64,000 bases of DNA from Jatrophihabitans sp. GAS493 (GTDB lineage Bacteria > Actinomycetota > Actinomycetes > Mycobacteriales > Jatrophihabitantaceae): positions 558,001 to 622,000 of the forward strand of contig NZ_LT907982.1 in assembly GCF_900230215.1 (NCBI RefSeq), written 5' to 3'. Below are positions 52,393 to 60,900 of this stretch, in pieces. A model generated the notes under the pieces. It saw only the letters and a list, made by a program, of their open reading frames with translations, was not told the origin of the DNA and made no database searches. Position 1 is the first letter of the stretch. Each line of letters opens with the position of its first letter. The translations under genes and the position numbers were made by a program.

Positions 52393-54149
52393 CCGAGGTC
52401 CTCTCGCCGTATCTCACGGCCAACGGAGCGGAGTTGCCGACCAGCTGGTTGGCCGCACTCACCGCTATCCGGATCGAACGGGGGATCGGCGAGGTCGGGC
52501 GCGCAACGCTGACCTTCATCGACGAGAACTACGAACTGGCGACCCAGCGGCTCTTCAGCCTGGGTTCGACGGTCACCCTCGCCGCCGGCGACCGGACGGA
52601 GCTGATGCGCGGCGTCGTCACCGGAACCGGCATCGAGAGCGGCAGCTCCGGGGTGCCCCACCTGAGCGTTGTCGTCCATGAGGCGACCTTCCGGATGACC
52701 CGCAACAGCCAGAGCCGCAGCTTCGCGCAGGTGAAGTACTCCGACATCGTCAGCAAGCTGGCCAGCGAGCACGGGCTACAGGCCGACGTCGCCAGCAGTC
52801 CGGGGCTCGTGCCTTATCTGCTGCAGAGCGGCAGCGACTTCGACTTCCTCAACGCGGTGGTCGAGCGGGCCGGATTCGTCTGGTGGATGCACGAGGGCAC
52901 CCTCTTGGCCAAGCCTCGCGGCACCTCGTCCGGCTCACTCGTCACCACGACGATGGGAGAGGACCTGCTCGAGTACTCGGTGAGCGCCACCGCGCTGCGC
53001 CCGAACAAGGTCGTGGTCGGTGGGTGGGACGCGCGAAACCAGCAGGACCTGGTCGGCAGCGAGGCCGAGACCGCGACCACCTTCGTCCCGGACGCGACGA
53101 TCTTCGACGGCTACAAGTCGTCGAAGTCCCTGGGAGACGCCGTCTTCACCACAGCCGGTCCGACCCCGGCCGACGGGACCGAAGCCACCCTGCAGGCCCG
53201 TTCGATCATGAACGAACTCGCGGCCAGCGCCCTGGTCGCACGCGGCACCTGCCACGGCTCGGCCCTGCTGCGGCCGTCGGTCACCATCACGCTGGCCAAC
53301 GCCGGACCGGCCTCCGGGTCCTACCTCCTCACCCGGATCGAGCATCGCTACGACAGCCGCGGGTTCGAGACGCGGTTCACCGCCGGGGGCTACCAGCCGG
53401 CGACGCTGCTCGACACCCTCGGCGGCGGTCGGCGCAGTGACGGCGGCGGCCTCTCCTTCGCCCACCTGACCGTCGGGATCGTGACCGACGTCAACGACCC
53501 GGACAAGATGGGGTCGGTGAAGATCCGGTTCAACAGCATGGGCGCCGGAGTCGACGTGGGGAGCTCCTGGGCCCGGCTGATGACCGTCGGTGCCGGGGCC
53601 AACCGTGGCGTGGTCTTCCAGCCGGAGATCAATGACGAGGTGCTGGTCGCCTTCGAGGACGGCGACACCCGCCGTCCGGTGGTGCTCGGCGGTCTCTTCA
53701 GCGCCAAGAAGCCGCTGCCGAACTGGGCGGTGGAGGGTTCGGCCGTCTCGGCGCGGCGGATCACCTCACGAGACGGGCATTTCATCGAGTTCTCCGACGG
53801 AAGCGACCCGGCCACCAAGCACCTGAAGATGGAGCTGAAGTCCGGGCACCTGATCCGGCTCGGCGATGACAAGTTCGACATCGCCGTCAGCGCCGGCAAG
53901 CCGGTGGCGATCAAGGCCGGGGAGAGCACCTTCGTGATCGACGCCCAGGGGGATGTCACGATCACCGCCAACAACATCAATCTGAAGGCGAAGCAGAAGG
54001 TGAACATCGAGGGGCTCGAGGTGAACGTGAAGGCCCAGGTCAAGGCGTCGGTACAGGGCGTGCAGGTCGAGGTGAAGGGCAGCGGAACGGCTGAAGTCAG
54101 CGCCAGCGGCCCACTCACCCTCAAGGGCGCGATGGTGGCGATCAACTGA
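52389..54149 (+). CDS. VgrG-like spike protein
   Basis: A 586-residue spike. Residues 1-345 are the phage late-control-D/gp27-like hub (ERGIGEVGRATLTFIDENYE; LLQSGSDFDFLNAVVERAGF). Residues 357-437 are the gp5 OB-fold (VGIVTDVNDPDKMGSVKIRF; FQPEINDEVLVAFEDGDTRR). From about 520 a beta-helix of alternating V/T/I repeats (GDVTITANNINLKAKQKVNI) forms the trimeric needle ending in PLTLKGAMVAIN. It bears the PAAR-like tip. No extra effector domain is attached. The GTG start overlaps the previous stop by 4 bases. Confidence 0.92.
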   Translation: MTEVLSPYLTANGAELPTSWLAALTAIRIERGIGEVGRATLTFIDENYELATQRLFSLGSTVTLAAGDRTELMRGVVTGTGIESGSSGVPHLSVVVHEATFRMTRNSQSRSFAQVKYSDIVSKLASEHGLQADVASSPGLVPYLLQSGSDFDFLNAVVERAGFVWWMHEGTLLAKPRGTSSGSLVTTTMGEDLLEYSVSATALRPNKVVVGGWDARNQQDLVGSEAETATTFVPDATIFDGYKSSKSLGDAVFTTAGPTPADGTEATLQARSIMNELAASALVARGTCHGSALLRPSVTITLANAGPASGSYLLTRIEHRYDSRGFETRFTAGGYQPATLLDTLGGGRRSDGGGLSFAHLTVGIVTDVNDPDKMGSVKIRFNSMGAGVDVGSSWARLMTVGAGANRGVVFQPEINDEVLVAFEDGDTRRPVVLGGLFSAKKPLPNWAVEGSAVSARRITSRDGHFIEFSDGSDPATKHLKMELKSGHLIRLGDDKFDIAVSAGKPVAIKAGESTFVIDAQGDVTITANNINLKAKQKVNIEGLEVNVKAQVKASVQGVQVEVKGSGTAEVSASGPLTLKGAMVAIN

Positions 54150-54592
54150 TGACCGAGATGGTCCCGCGCCCGACTGGCCCCCTCAGCCAATACGACGCCA
54201 CCTTCGTCGGCCGGGGATTCAGCTGGCCGATGGAGGTCGATCAGACCGGCTCGATCAAGCTGACCGACACCGCCGAGGACATCGACCGATCGATCCAGAT
54301 CGTGCTCCTCACCGCGCCCGGGGAGCGGCTGATGCGCCCGCAGTTCGGCTGCCGCATCTGGGATCTGCTCTTTGAACCGATCACCGCGAATCTGCTCGGC
54401 CTCATCGCCGAGGCCGTCCGGGACGCGCTGGCCCAGTGGGAGCCGCGGATCGAGGTCGAGGAGGTCGAGCCGTCGGCCGACGACGACGAGGCAGGCCTGG
54501 TGCGGATCAAGATCGCCTACCGGGTGCGGGCGACCAACGACCGCCGCAACCTGGTCTACCCCTTCTACGTCATCCCGCACGATGCCGAGTAG
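54149..54592 (+). CDS. gp25-like baseplate wedge protein
   Basis: A 147-residue GPW/gp25 protein: SIKLTDTAEDIDRSIQIVLL, TAPGERLMRPQFGCRIWDLL, FEPITANLLGLIAEAVRDAL with the conserved WEPRIEVEEVE. It nucleates sheath polymerisation on the baseplate. It shares one base with the VgrG stop (TGATG). Confidence 0.92.
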   Translation: MTEMVPRPTGPLSQYDATFVGRGFSWPMEVDQTGSIKLTDTAEDIDRSIQIVLLTAPGERLMRPQFGCRIWDLLFEPITANLLGLIAEAVRDALAQWEPRIEVEEVEPSADDDEAGLVRIKIAYRVRATNDRRNLVYPFYVIPHDAE

Positions 54593-54599
54593 CCGCCCC

Positions 54600-54653
54600 A
54601 TGCCGAGTTACGTCCCGAACATCGACAAGCTGAACCAGAAGCGAGACCACTGA
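54600..54653 (+). CDS. Possible 17-residue ORF between gp25 and the wedge protein
   Basis: ATG at 54600 opens MPSYVPNIDKLNQKRDH and stops at 54653 in a TGATG overlapping the next start. It may be a leader peptide for translational coupling or a real small part; no ribosome site is obvious. The call rests on the overlap only. Confidence 0.3.
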   Translation: MPSYVPNIDKLNQKRDH

Positions 54654-56602
54654 TGCCGCTACCCGCCCCCAATCTCGACGACCGCCGGTTCCAGGACATC
54701 GTCGACGAGGCCAAGCGTCTCATCCCGCGCTACTGCCCCGAGTGGACCAACCACAACGTCTCCGACCCCGGCGTCGCGCTCATCGAGCTCTTCGCCTGGA
54801 TGAGCGAGATGGTGCTGTTCCGGGTGAACCAGGTTCCGGAGCGCCTCTACGTGCACTTCCTGAACCTGGTCGGCGTCGAGCCGTTCCCGCCGTCGGTCTC
54901 CCGCGTGGACCTGACGTTCTGGCTGACCGCGGTGCTGGACACCGCGGTGGTGGTACCGGCCAACTCGGAGGTGACCACGGCCGGCTCCGTCGGTACCGAG
55001 GAGCCGGTGGTCTTCACCACCGCGCAGGAACTGGTCATCGCACCGCCGGAACTGCAGTACGCCAAGACTGTGACGATGGGCGACGAGCGGGTCTCCGACG
55101 TCTGGGACGACCTTCGTTTCGACCCGCTGGGCGTGCGCTGCTTCGCCTCACCGACACTGACGCCGGGCGACGGCTTCTACCTCGGCTTCGCGCGCAGTCT
55201 GGCCGGCACCATGATCCGGCTGCGGCTGGAGGCCGAGGCAGACGGGATCGGCGTCGACCCGCGCAACCCCCCGCTGCTCTGGGAGATCTGGAACGGCGAG
55301 GCCTGGATCACCGCACTGGTTCACGAGGACGGGACGGGGGGCCTCAACCGGGCCGGTGACATCGTGCTCATCGTGCCGAGCGAGCACGAGCTCCTCACCG
55401 TCGGAAACACCCCGGCCTACTGGTTGCGGGCCCGGCTGCTCTCCCCCCGCCCGGGGCAGCCCACCTACCAGGCCTCCCCCCGGGTCCGCTCGGTCCTCGC
55501 GGCCACCCTCGGCGGCACCGTCGCCGCCGAGCACGCCGAGGTGGTCGGCTCGGAGGTGATCGGACGCAGCGACGGCAGCCCGGCCCAGGTCTTCCGGGTC
55601 GCCCGCACACCGGTGCTGCCGCGGCGCCCCGGTGAGCACGTGCAGGTCATCGACACCGACGGCACGGCCGACTGGCAGGAGGTGCCGGACTTCTCCAGCT
55701 CCACCCCGCGCGACCGTCACTACGTCTGGGACAGCGGCAGCGGCGTCATCCGGTTCGGGCCACGGGTGCGCTACCCCGACGGCTCGGTGCGCCAGCACGG
55801 CGCAGTGCCCCGCGACGGCGGCCGCGTCGTCGTCACCGGCTATCGCCACGGAGGTGGCGCGCGGGGCAACGTCGGCGCCCGGACACTCACCGTGCCGAGG
55901 TCGGCATTGCCTTATATTCGTGGGGTAATCAACCTCAGCGCGGCCAGTGGCGGGGTCGACGCGGAGAGCATCGCCGAGGCGAAGATCCGCGGCCCGCTGA
56001 CGCTGCGGACCGGGCAGCGGGCCGTCACCGCCGGAGACTTCGAGCGCCTCACCCTGGAGTCCTCGACCGAGGTGGCGCGGGCTCGCTGCCTACCGGCCAG
56101 CGACGGCAACGGTTCGGTGCGCGTGCTGGTCGTGCCTCAGGTGCGGCGTGGCGGCGAGCTGCACCAACTCGACGACTTCGCCATCGCCGCCCCACTGATG
56201 CGCAGCATCAGCGAGCATCTCGACGCGCACCGACTGGTCGGGACCTCGATCCAGGTAGCCACCCCGTACTACCAGGGCGTCTCGGTGGTAGCACTGGTGC
56301 ACACCACACCCGGCCGCCCGGCGGCGCTGGTGCGGCAGCGGGCTCAGGACGCGATCACCCGCTACGTCGATCCCCTCACCGGGGGCCCGGACGGCACCGG
56401 GTGGCCTTTCGACGCCGACATCAACTCGGCCGTGGTGACGCAGCTGCTGGAGTCGGTTGATGGGGTGGAACGGGTCGAGGAGGCGCTGCTGTTCGAGTAC
56501 GACCTGCGTACCGGCCGCCGTCTCGGCTCCGGCAAGGACGTCATCCGCCTCGACCAGCACTCGCTCTTCCTCTCCGCCGCCCACCAGATCGTGGTCCGAT
56601 GA
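54653..56602 (+). CDS. Baseplate wedge protein (gpJ/Afp11-like)
   Basis: A 649-residue protein of the putative baseplate assembly family (TIGR02243-like). RRFQDIVDEAKRLIPRYCPE and NHNVSDPGVALIELFAWMSE are the N-terminal signature; the middle is beta-rich; LRTGQRAVTAGDFERLTLES and VATPYYQGVSVVALVHTTPG lie in the gpJ-like C-terminal part. It forms the wedges around the spike with gp25 and the next protein. It begins within the TGATG of the small ORF. Confidence 0.9.
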   Translation: MPLPAPNLDDRRFQDIVDEAKRLIPRYCPEWTNHNVSDPGVALIELFAWMSEMVLFRVNQVPERLYVHFLNLVGVEPFPPSVSRVDLTFWLTAVLDTAVVVPANSEVTTAGSVGTEEPVVFTTAQELVIAPPELQYAKTVTMGDERVSDVWDDLRFDPLGVRCFASPTLTPGDGFYLGFARSLAGTMIRLRLEAEADGIGVDPRNPPLLWEIWNGEAWITALVHEDGTGGLNRAGDIVLIVPSEHELLTVGNTPAYWLRARLLSPRPGQPTYQASPRVRSVLAATLGGTVAAEHAEVVGSEVIGRSDGSPAQVFRVARTPVLPRRPGEHVQVIDTDGTADWQEVPDFSSSTPRDRHYVWDSGSGVIRFGPRVRYPDGSVRQHGAVPRDGGRVVVTGYRHGGGARGNVGARTLTVPRSALPYIRGVINLSAASGGVDAESIAEAKIRGPLTLRTGQRAVTAGDFERLTLESSTEVARARCLPASDGNGSVRVLVVPQVRRGGELHQLDDFAIAAPLMRSISEHLDAHRLVGTSIQVATPYYQGVSVVALVHTTPGRPAALVRQRAQDAITRYVDPLTGGPDGTGWPFDADINSAVVTQLLESVDGVERVEEALLFEYDLRTGRRLGSGKDVIRLDQHSLFLSAAHQIVVR

Positions 56603-57321
56603 GCCAGCCCGTCGTCTCCGTTCCCTCCGCCTCCGGCAAGGCCGTCGACGGGCGCCCGGGCATCCGGTTGTCTCGGCGCAGCCCGCAGTGGATGCTCAAC
56701 CAGCTGCCGGTCGGGATGCTGGGCAGTGACTTCTTCGTCCGCTTCGTCTCGCTCTTCCAGGACCTCGGCACCGGGCTGCTCGAAGACGCCGACAACATCG
56801 ACTACCTGGCCGACGTGTCGGTGGCACCGGATGCGATGGTGCGCTGGCTCGGGTCCTGGATCGGGATGAACTCCCTCGACCCTTCACTGCCGGATGACCT
56901 GCAGCGACGCATCGTCGACGGCTCGGCGCAGACGCTGGCCTGGCGGGGCACGGTCACCGGTCTGCGTCGCTTCCTGGAACTCACCACCGGCGGGCCGGCC
57001 GAGGTGGTGGACGGCGGCGGCGTCTGGCGCGAAGGGGATGCACCGACCGACACGGCCTGGGTGCGCATGTCGGTCGACTCGACCGGCTGGCTGCTGGAGG
57101 CCGACTTCGTAGAGCTTGTACGGGACGAGATCCCGGCGCACGTCCGGGCCGAACTCTGGGTTCAGGATCGACGCGTCTGGAGTTCCGGCGGCGAGGTGGC
57201 CTCGCAGCTGGAGGCGGCCAGCGCAACCAGCTCTTCGCGGGCCCTGCCGATCGCCCCGACACCGGATGAGGAGCAGACTGGACCCGATGGCCAGTCGGCC
57301 CGACCGCAGGAGAATCCGTGA
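56599..57321 (+). CDS. gpI-like baseplate/tail protein (Afp12-like)
   Basis: A 240-residue protein of the phage-tail I type (TIGR02242-like). LNQLPVGMLGSDFFVRFVSL, FQDLGTGLLEDADNIDYLAD, VSVAPDAMVRWLGSWIGMNS and AQTLAWRGTVTGLRRFLELT are the family pattern. It completes the wedge heterotrimer. The C-terminal 40 residues are disordered. It overlaps the previous gene by 4 bases and the next by 4 bases. Confidence 0.88.
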   Translation: MSQPVVSVPSASGKAVDGRPGIRLSRRSPQWMLNQLPVGMLGSDFFVRFVSLFQDLGTGLLEDADNIDYLADVSVAPDAMVRWLGSWIGMNSLDPSLPDDLQRRIVDGSAQTLAWRGTVTGLRRFLELTTGGPAEVVDGGGVWREGDAPTDTAWVRMSVDSTGWLLEADFVELVRDEIPAHVRAELWVQDRRVWSSGGEVASQLEAASATSSSRALPIAPTPDEEQTGPDGQSARPQENP

Positions 57322-57962
57322 CCGATCCCAGCCGGGCCCCCCAGCACCAGTGGATCCAGCCAGCCGAGGGCCCCGCAGTCTCGGGCGAGCCCGCGGTGAC
57401 GGTAGCTGAACTGGTCAGCTCCGACTCGGAACTGACCATGACGATCCCCGTGGTCGAGGGGTACCGAGCCAGTGACCAGCCGCCGTCCCGGGTCGTCGCC
57501 GTGGCCCAGTCGGCCGCCCAGTTCCTGACCTGCCCGGAGTGCGGGACGAAGGCGATGGTGACGGTGAGCCGCCGGGAGTCCGGCGACTTCTGCCGCAAGT
57601 GCGACTACCCGCTCTTCTGGGTCCCGTCGCGGGTCGAGCTGGATCGCTCCGACACATCAGAGGCGTCGCTGCGCCGGCTGCCGGGGACGGTCGGACGGGC
57701 CACCGTCGCGTCGCTGGCCTGCCCGCACTGCGCCGAGCCGAACGCCGTGAACGCGGTGACCTGCATTCGCTGCGGACGGCTGATGCGGGTCGAGGTGATA
57801 CCCCTGCCGCCCCCGGAGCCGGTGTATGTCGCCCCCGAGCCGTTGCCGGAGCCGGAACCTGAGCCGAGGGGGCTTCCGTGGTGGGCGTGGGCGTTGATCT
57901 TCCTCGGATTGACCCTGGTCTCGACCGGTGTCGCGATCGCGATCCTTTACGCGGTCGACTGA
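57318..57962 (+). CDS. Double zinc-ribbon protein with C-terminal membrane helix, last gene of eCIS operon
   Basis: A 214-residue protein with an N-terminal disordered part (1-65) and two zinc ribbons: C72/C75 with C92/C95 (CPECG, CRKC) and C135/C138 with C149/C152 (CPHC, CIRC). A Pro/Glu-rich spacer and one tail-anchor helix (about 188-211; WWAWALIFLGLTLVSTGVA) follow. The overlap with the gpI-like gene shows cotranslation. A soluble injection particle does not need a membrane protein, so this may tie it to the membrane. Streptomyces CIS work describes a membrane partner (CisA) at a comparable functional point; homology is not claimed. Confidence 0.8.
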   Translation: MTDPSRAPQHQWIQPAEGPAVSGEPAVTVAELVSSDSELTMTIPVVEGYRASDQPPSRVVAVAQSAAQFLTCPECGTKAMVTVSRRESGDFCRKCDYPLFWVPSRVELDRSDTSEASLRRLPGTVGRATVASLACPHCAEPNAVNAVTCIRCGRLMRVEVIPLPPPEPVYVAPEPLPEPEPEPRGLPWWAWALIFLGLTLVSTGVAIAILYAVD

Positions 57963-57999
57963 GCTAAGGAGATTAGCTAGCTCCACGCCTCGACGGCGG

Positions 58000-60900
58000 T
58001 CAGCTCGGGGCGGCCAGGGTATACGCGGTCGTCGCAGTGCCGGTCACGGTTACGGTGCCGGTGGCGGTGAGCGCCCCCGCCGTCGCCGTCACCGTCCAGG
58101 TCCCCGGCGGGAGGCCGGAGAAGGCGATCGGCCCGTTGTTGGCCGCGTCGATCGGCGTCGGGTACTTCGGGGAGCCCTGCCCGTCGGAGAAGGCGATGGT
58201 GACGCTCTGATGGGCGGCGCTGGTTGCCCCGGTGAGGGTCAGCGAGATGCCCCCGGAGACTTCACTGAGGGCCACCGTAGCTGCGGTCGCCGCCGTTCTC
58301 GAGGTGGTGAGGGCAGCGGTCGAGGCGGCCGGCCAGGTCGTGGTGTCGGCCGGGGTGGCGGTCACGGTGTAGGCCGCGTGCTTAACCCAGACCGCGGTGG
58401 CGCCACCGGCTCCGACGGAGAAGCTCCCAAAGGCCGGCACCGCGCTGCCCCCGGCCCCGGCGCTGATACTCAACGCGACCGTGGTGATGGCGGCGTCCGG
58501 GGCGACGGCGGTCGCGTTCACCCGGAGCTCGAGTTGCTCCTCGTCCAGCGTGTAGCGGGCGTCCACCTCGCTCGTACCCGAGCCCGGGACGGTGACCGAG
58601 GTGTCGGCGCAGCTGAGCTGGGCGACAGTCGGCGGGGCGCTGGTCAGCGAAATCGTGCCGTAGTGGTTAATCGCATTAGCCAACGTCACCGCCCAGCAGC
58701 CGTACGGGACGGTGTTGAAGGTCGAGGCGTAGACGTTCGGGGTCGCGGTCGCGGCCAATCCACTGCCGGTGAGAGTTGCGTTGGCCGGATTGTCGCCGGT
58801 GTCGGCCGCGGTCAGGGTCGGCACCCACCCGGTGAGGTCGTCACCGGCCGCGGCGACGACCGAGATGACCACCTGCTGGCCGACCCGGCTAAGAGTTGTA
58901 GCTAAAGGCAGGATCGGGGGGTTGCTGTGGTTCACCGAGACGCTCTGCTGGCTCAACAGGTAGCCGTACCGGGTCATCTGCACGGTGAAGGTGCCGTCCG
59001 GCACCGTACCGAAGGTGAACTTCCCACCTCCGGCGCTCGGGTGGGTGAGGGTGGCGCCGTCGGTGCCCTTGGCCGGCGTGAAAGTGCCGTTCGAGACCGT
59101 CCCGATCGCCACTGTGACACCGTCGAGCGGGGTGGCCGTCGCGTCCCCGTTCTGCAGTCCGCTCACCACTCCGGTGACGAAGTTGCTGTTCAAGGTGGCG
59201 GCCAGGGTGAAGGTCTGGGGCGAGGCGCCGACGTTGACGGTGACCTGGGTCGACGACGTCGCCGCACCGCCGCCGCTCACCTGCAGCGAGTAGGGACCGG
59301 GCAGCACCGCGGCGAAGTCGTACTCCGGCGCGCTCGCGGGCCCGGCCGCCGTGCCGGTCAGGGTCGTCCCGTTCGCGGTTAGCGTCACCGACAAGCCGGC
59401 GAGGGCATCACCGGACGGGCCGGTCACCGTGACGTGGTAGCTCACCGGGGTCGGGAGCAGTTTCACGTCAGCCGCCGTGTCGGCCGTCGGGGAGGCGGGG
59501 ACGGCCACCACCACGCCCGGGAGCGCATGCGCGGGGGCCCCGCTGGGGACGTCGGGGAGGGCGTAGCCGAAGGCGGTCGCGGTGAGCAGCCAGGTGCCGC
59601 TGCTCAGACCCTGGAGCTGCGCGGTGCCGGTGATGCTGTAGGCGCCGAGGTTTCCGGTGGTCACCGAGAACGGGGTGCCCGAGACCGAGGTGCAGTAGGT
59701 GTCCGCGCCGTCGACTGCGGTGGCGGCGCACTTGGTGGCGGTTACGGTGGCACCGTTGAGCGGCTGGGTCAGCGTGGTCGAGGTCCCCACCGCACCGGAG
59801 AGGGTGCCGGTGATCGCGCCGAGTCTGGTGAGGCTCGCAGTGCAATCGGCCGGTGCGCCGACCGGAATCGTGATGCTGGTGGCGGCGCTGCTGCCGGCCG
59901 GGCAGCTGAGTGAGCCGGTGCCGTTACCGAAGGACTCGAAGAGGTAGCCCGGGGCCTGGATCGTCACGGCGTAGTGCGAGTCGCCGGCGGTGAGACCGGT
60001 GAAGGTCACCGTGTTGGTGCTGGAATCGGTCGTCTTGGTCTGTGGGTTCGCGCCGTTGTCGGTGAGGGTGAAGCTGGCCCCGGTGACCGCAACCGCCCCG
60101 GCCGCGGCCCGGATGACCAGTGACCCGAACTCGGCCATGGTGAAGCCGGCCGGAACCGCGCAGGCCGTCCCGACCGCGCAGCTGAAGCTGATGGTGGCGC
60201 TGCTGAAGCCGGCCAGGTTGGCGATGAGGGTGTAACCACCGGGGCGGATCTTGTTGACCGCGGTGTACTCGCTGTCGGTCCAGGTCAACGCCCCGCTCGC
60301 CGCGACACTGACGCTGATGGCTCCGCTGCCGGCCGGCTGCTGGGTGACCTGGACCCGGGTCGCGGCCAGCGAGGGGGCCGGGACGGTGGTAACCCCGACG
60401 ATCCCGCTGAAGTCGTCCGGCAGCGGCTGCAGCGGGAAGGCGTTGGTGACGCCGGCGTTCACCAGCTTGCTGGGGACGGCGGAGCTCTGGTAGCCGGGGG
60501 CGGAGATCTGGGCCGAGATCTGGCTGTAGATCGGCGAGTAGATCCGCCGCGCCGAGGTGGCCACGCCGGCGCAGGCGCCGCTGGTGGCCGGCAGTGTGGA
60601 GGTGGTGGTGAGGGCGAAGCAGCCGTTGCCGTCGGTGGTGATGGTGACCGGTGAGCCGACGATCGGCGAGCCGCCGTTGTAGCCGACCACGCCGGTGAGG
60701 GTGACGGTCGATCCGCCCACTCCGTTGCCGTCCGTGTCGGTGATCTGCCCGACGACGGCGGCCAGCGGATCGGGCAGGAGCGTTGCCGTCACCTCCTGGT
60801 CGTAGCCCAGGTTGGTGACCGTCCCCGAGATGGCTTTGCCGGAGACGGTGGCGGCGAAGTGGTAGCTGCCCGGTGCCAACCCGGTCAGCCTCAGCTGCCC

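Noticed and set aside
44916-57962. Prophage rather than injection system
   Set aside because: No capsid, portal, terminase, integrase or lysis genes are present, and the gene set and order fit eCIS clusters.
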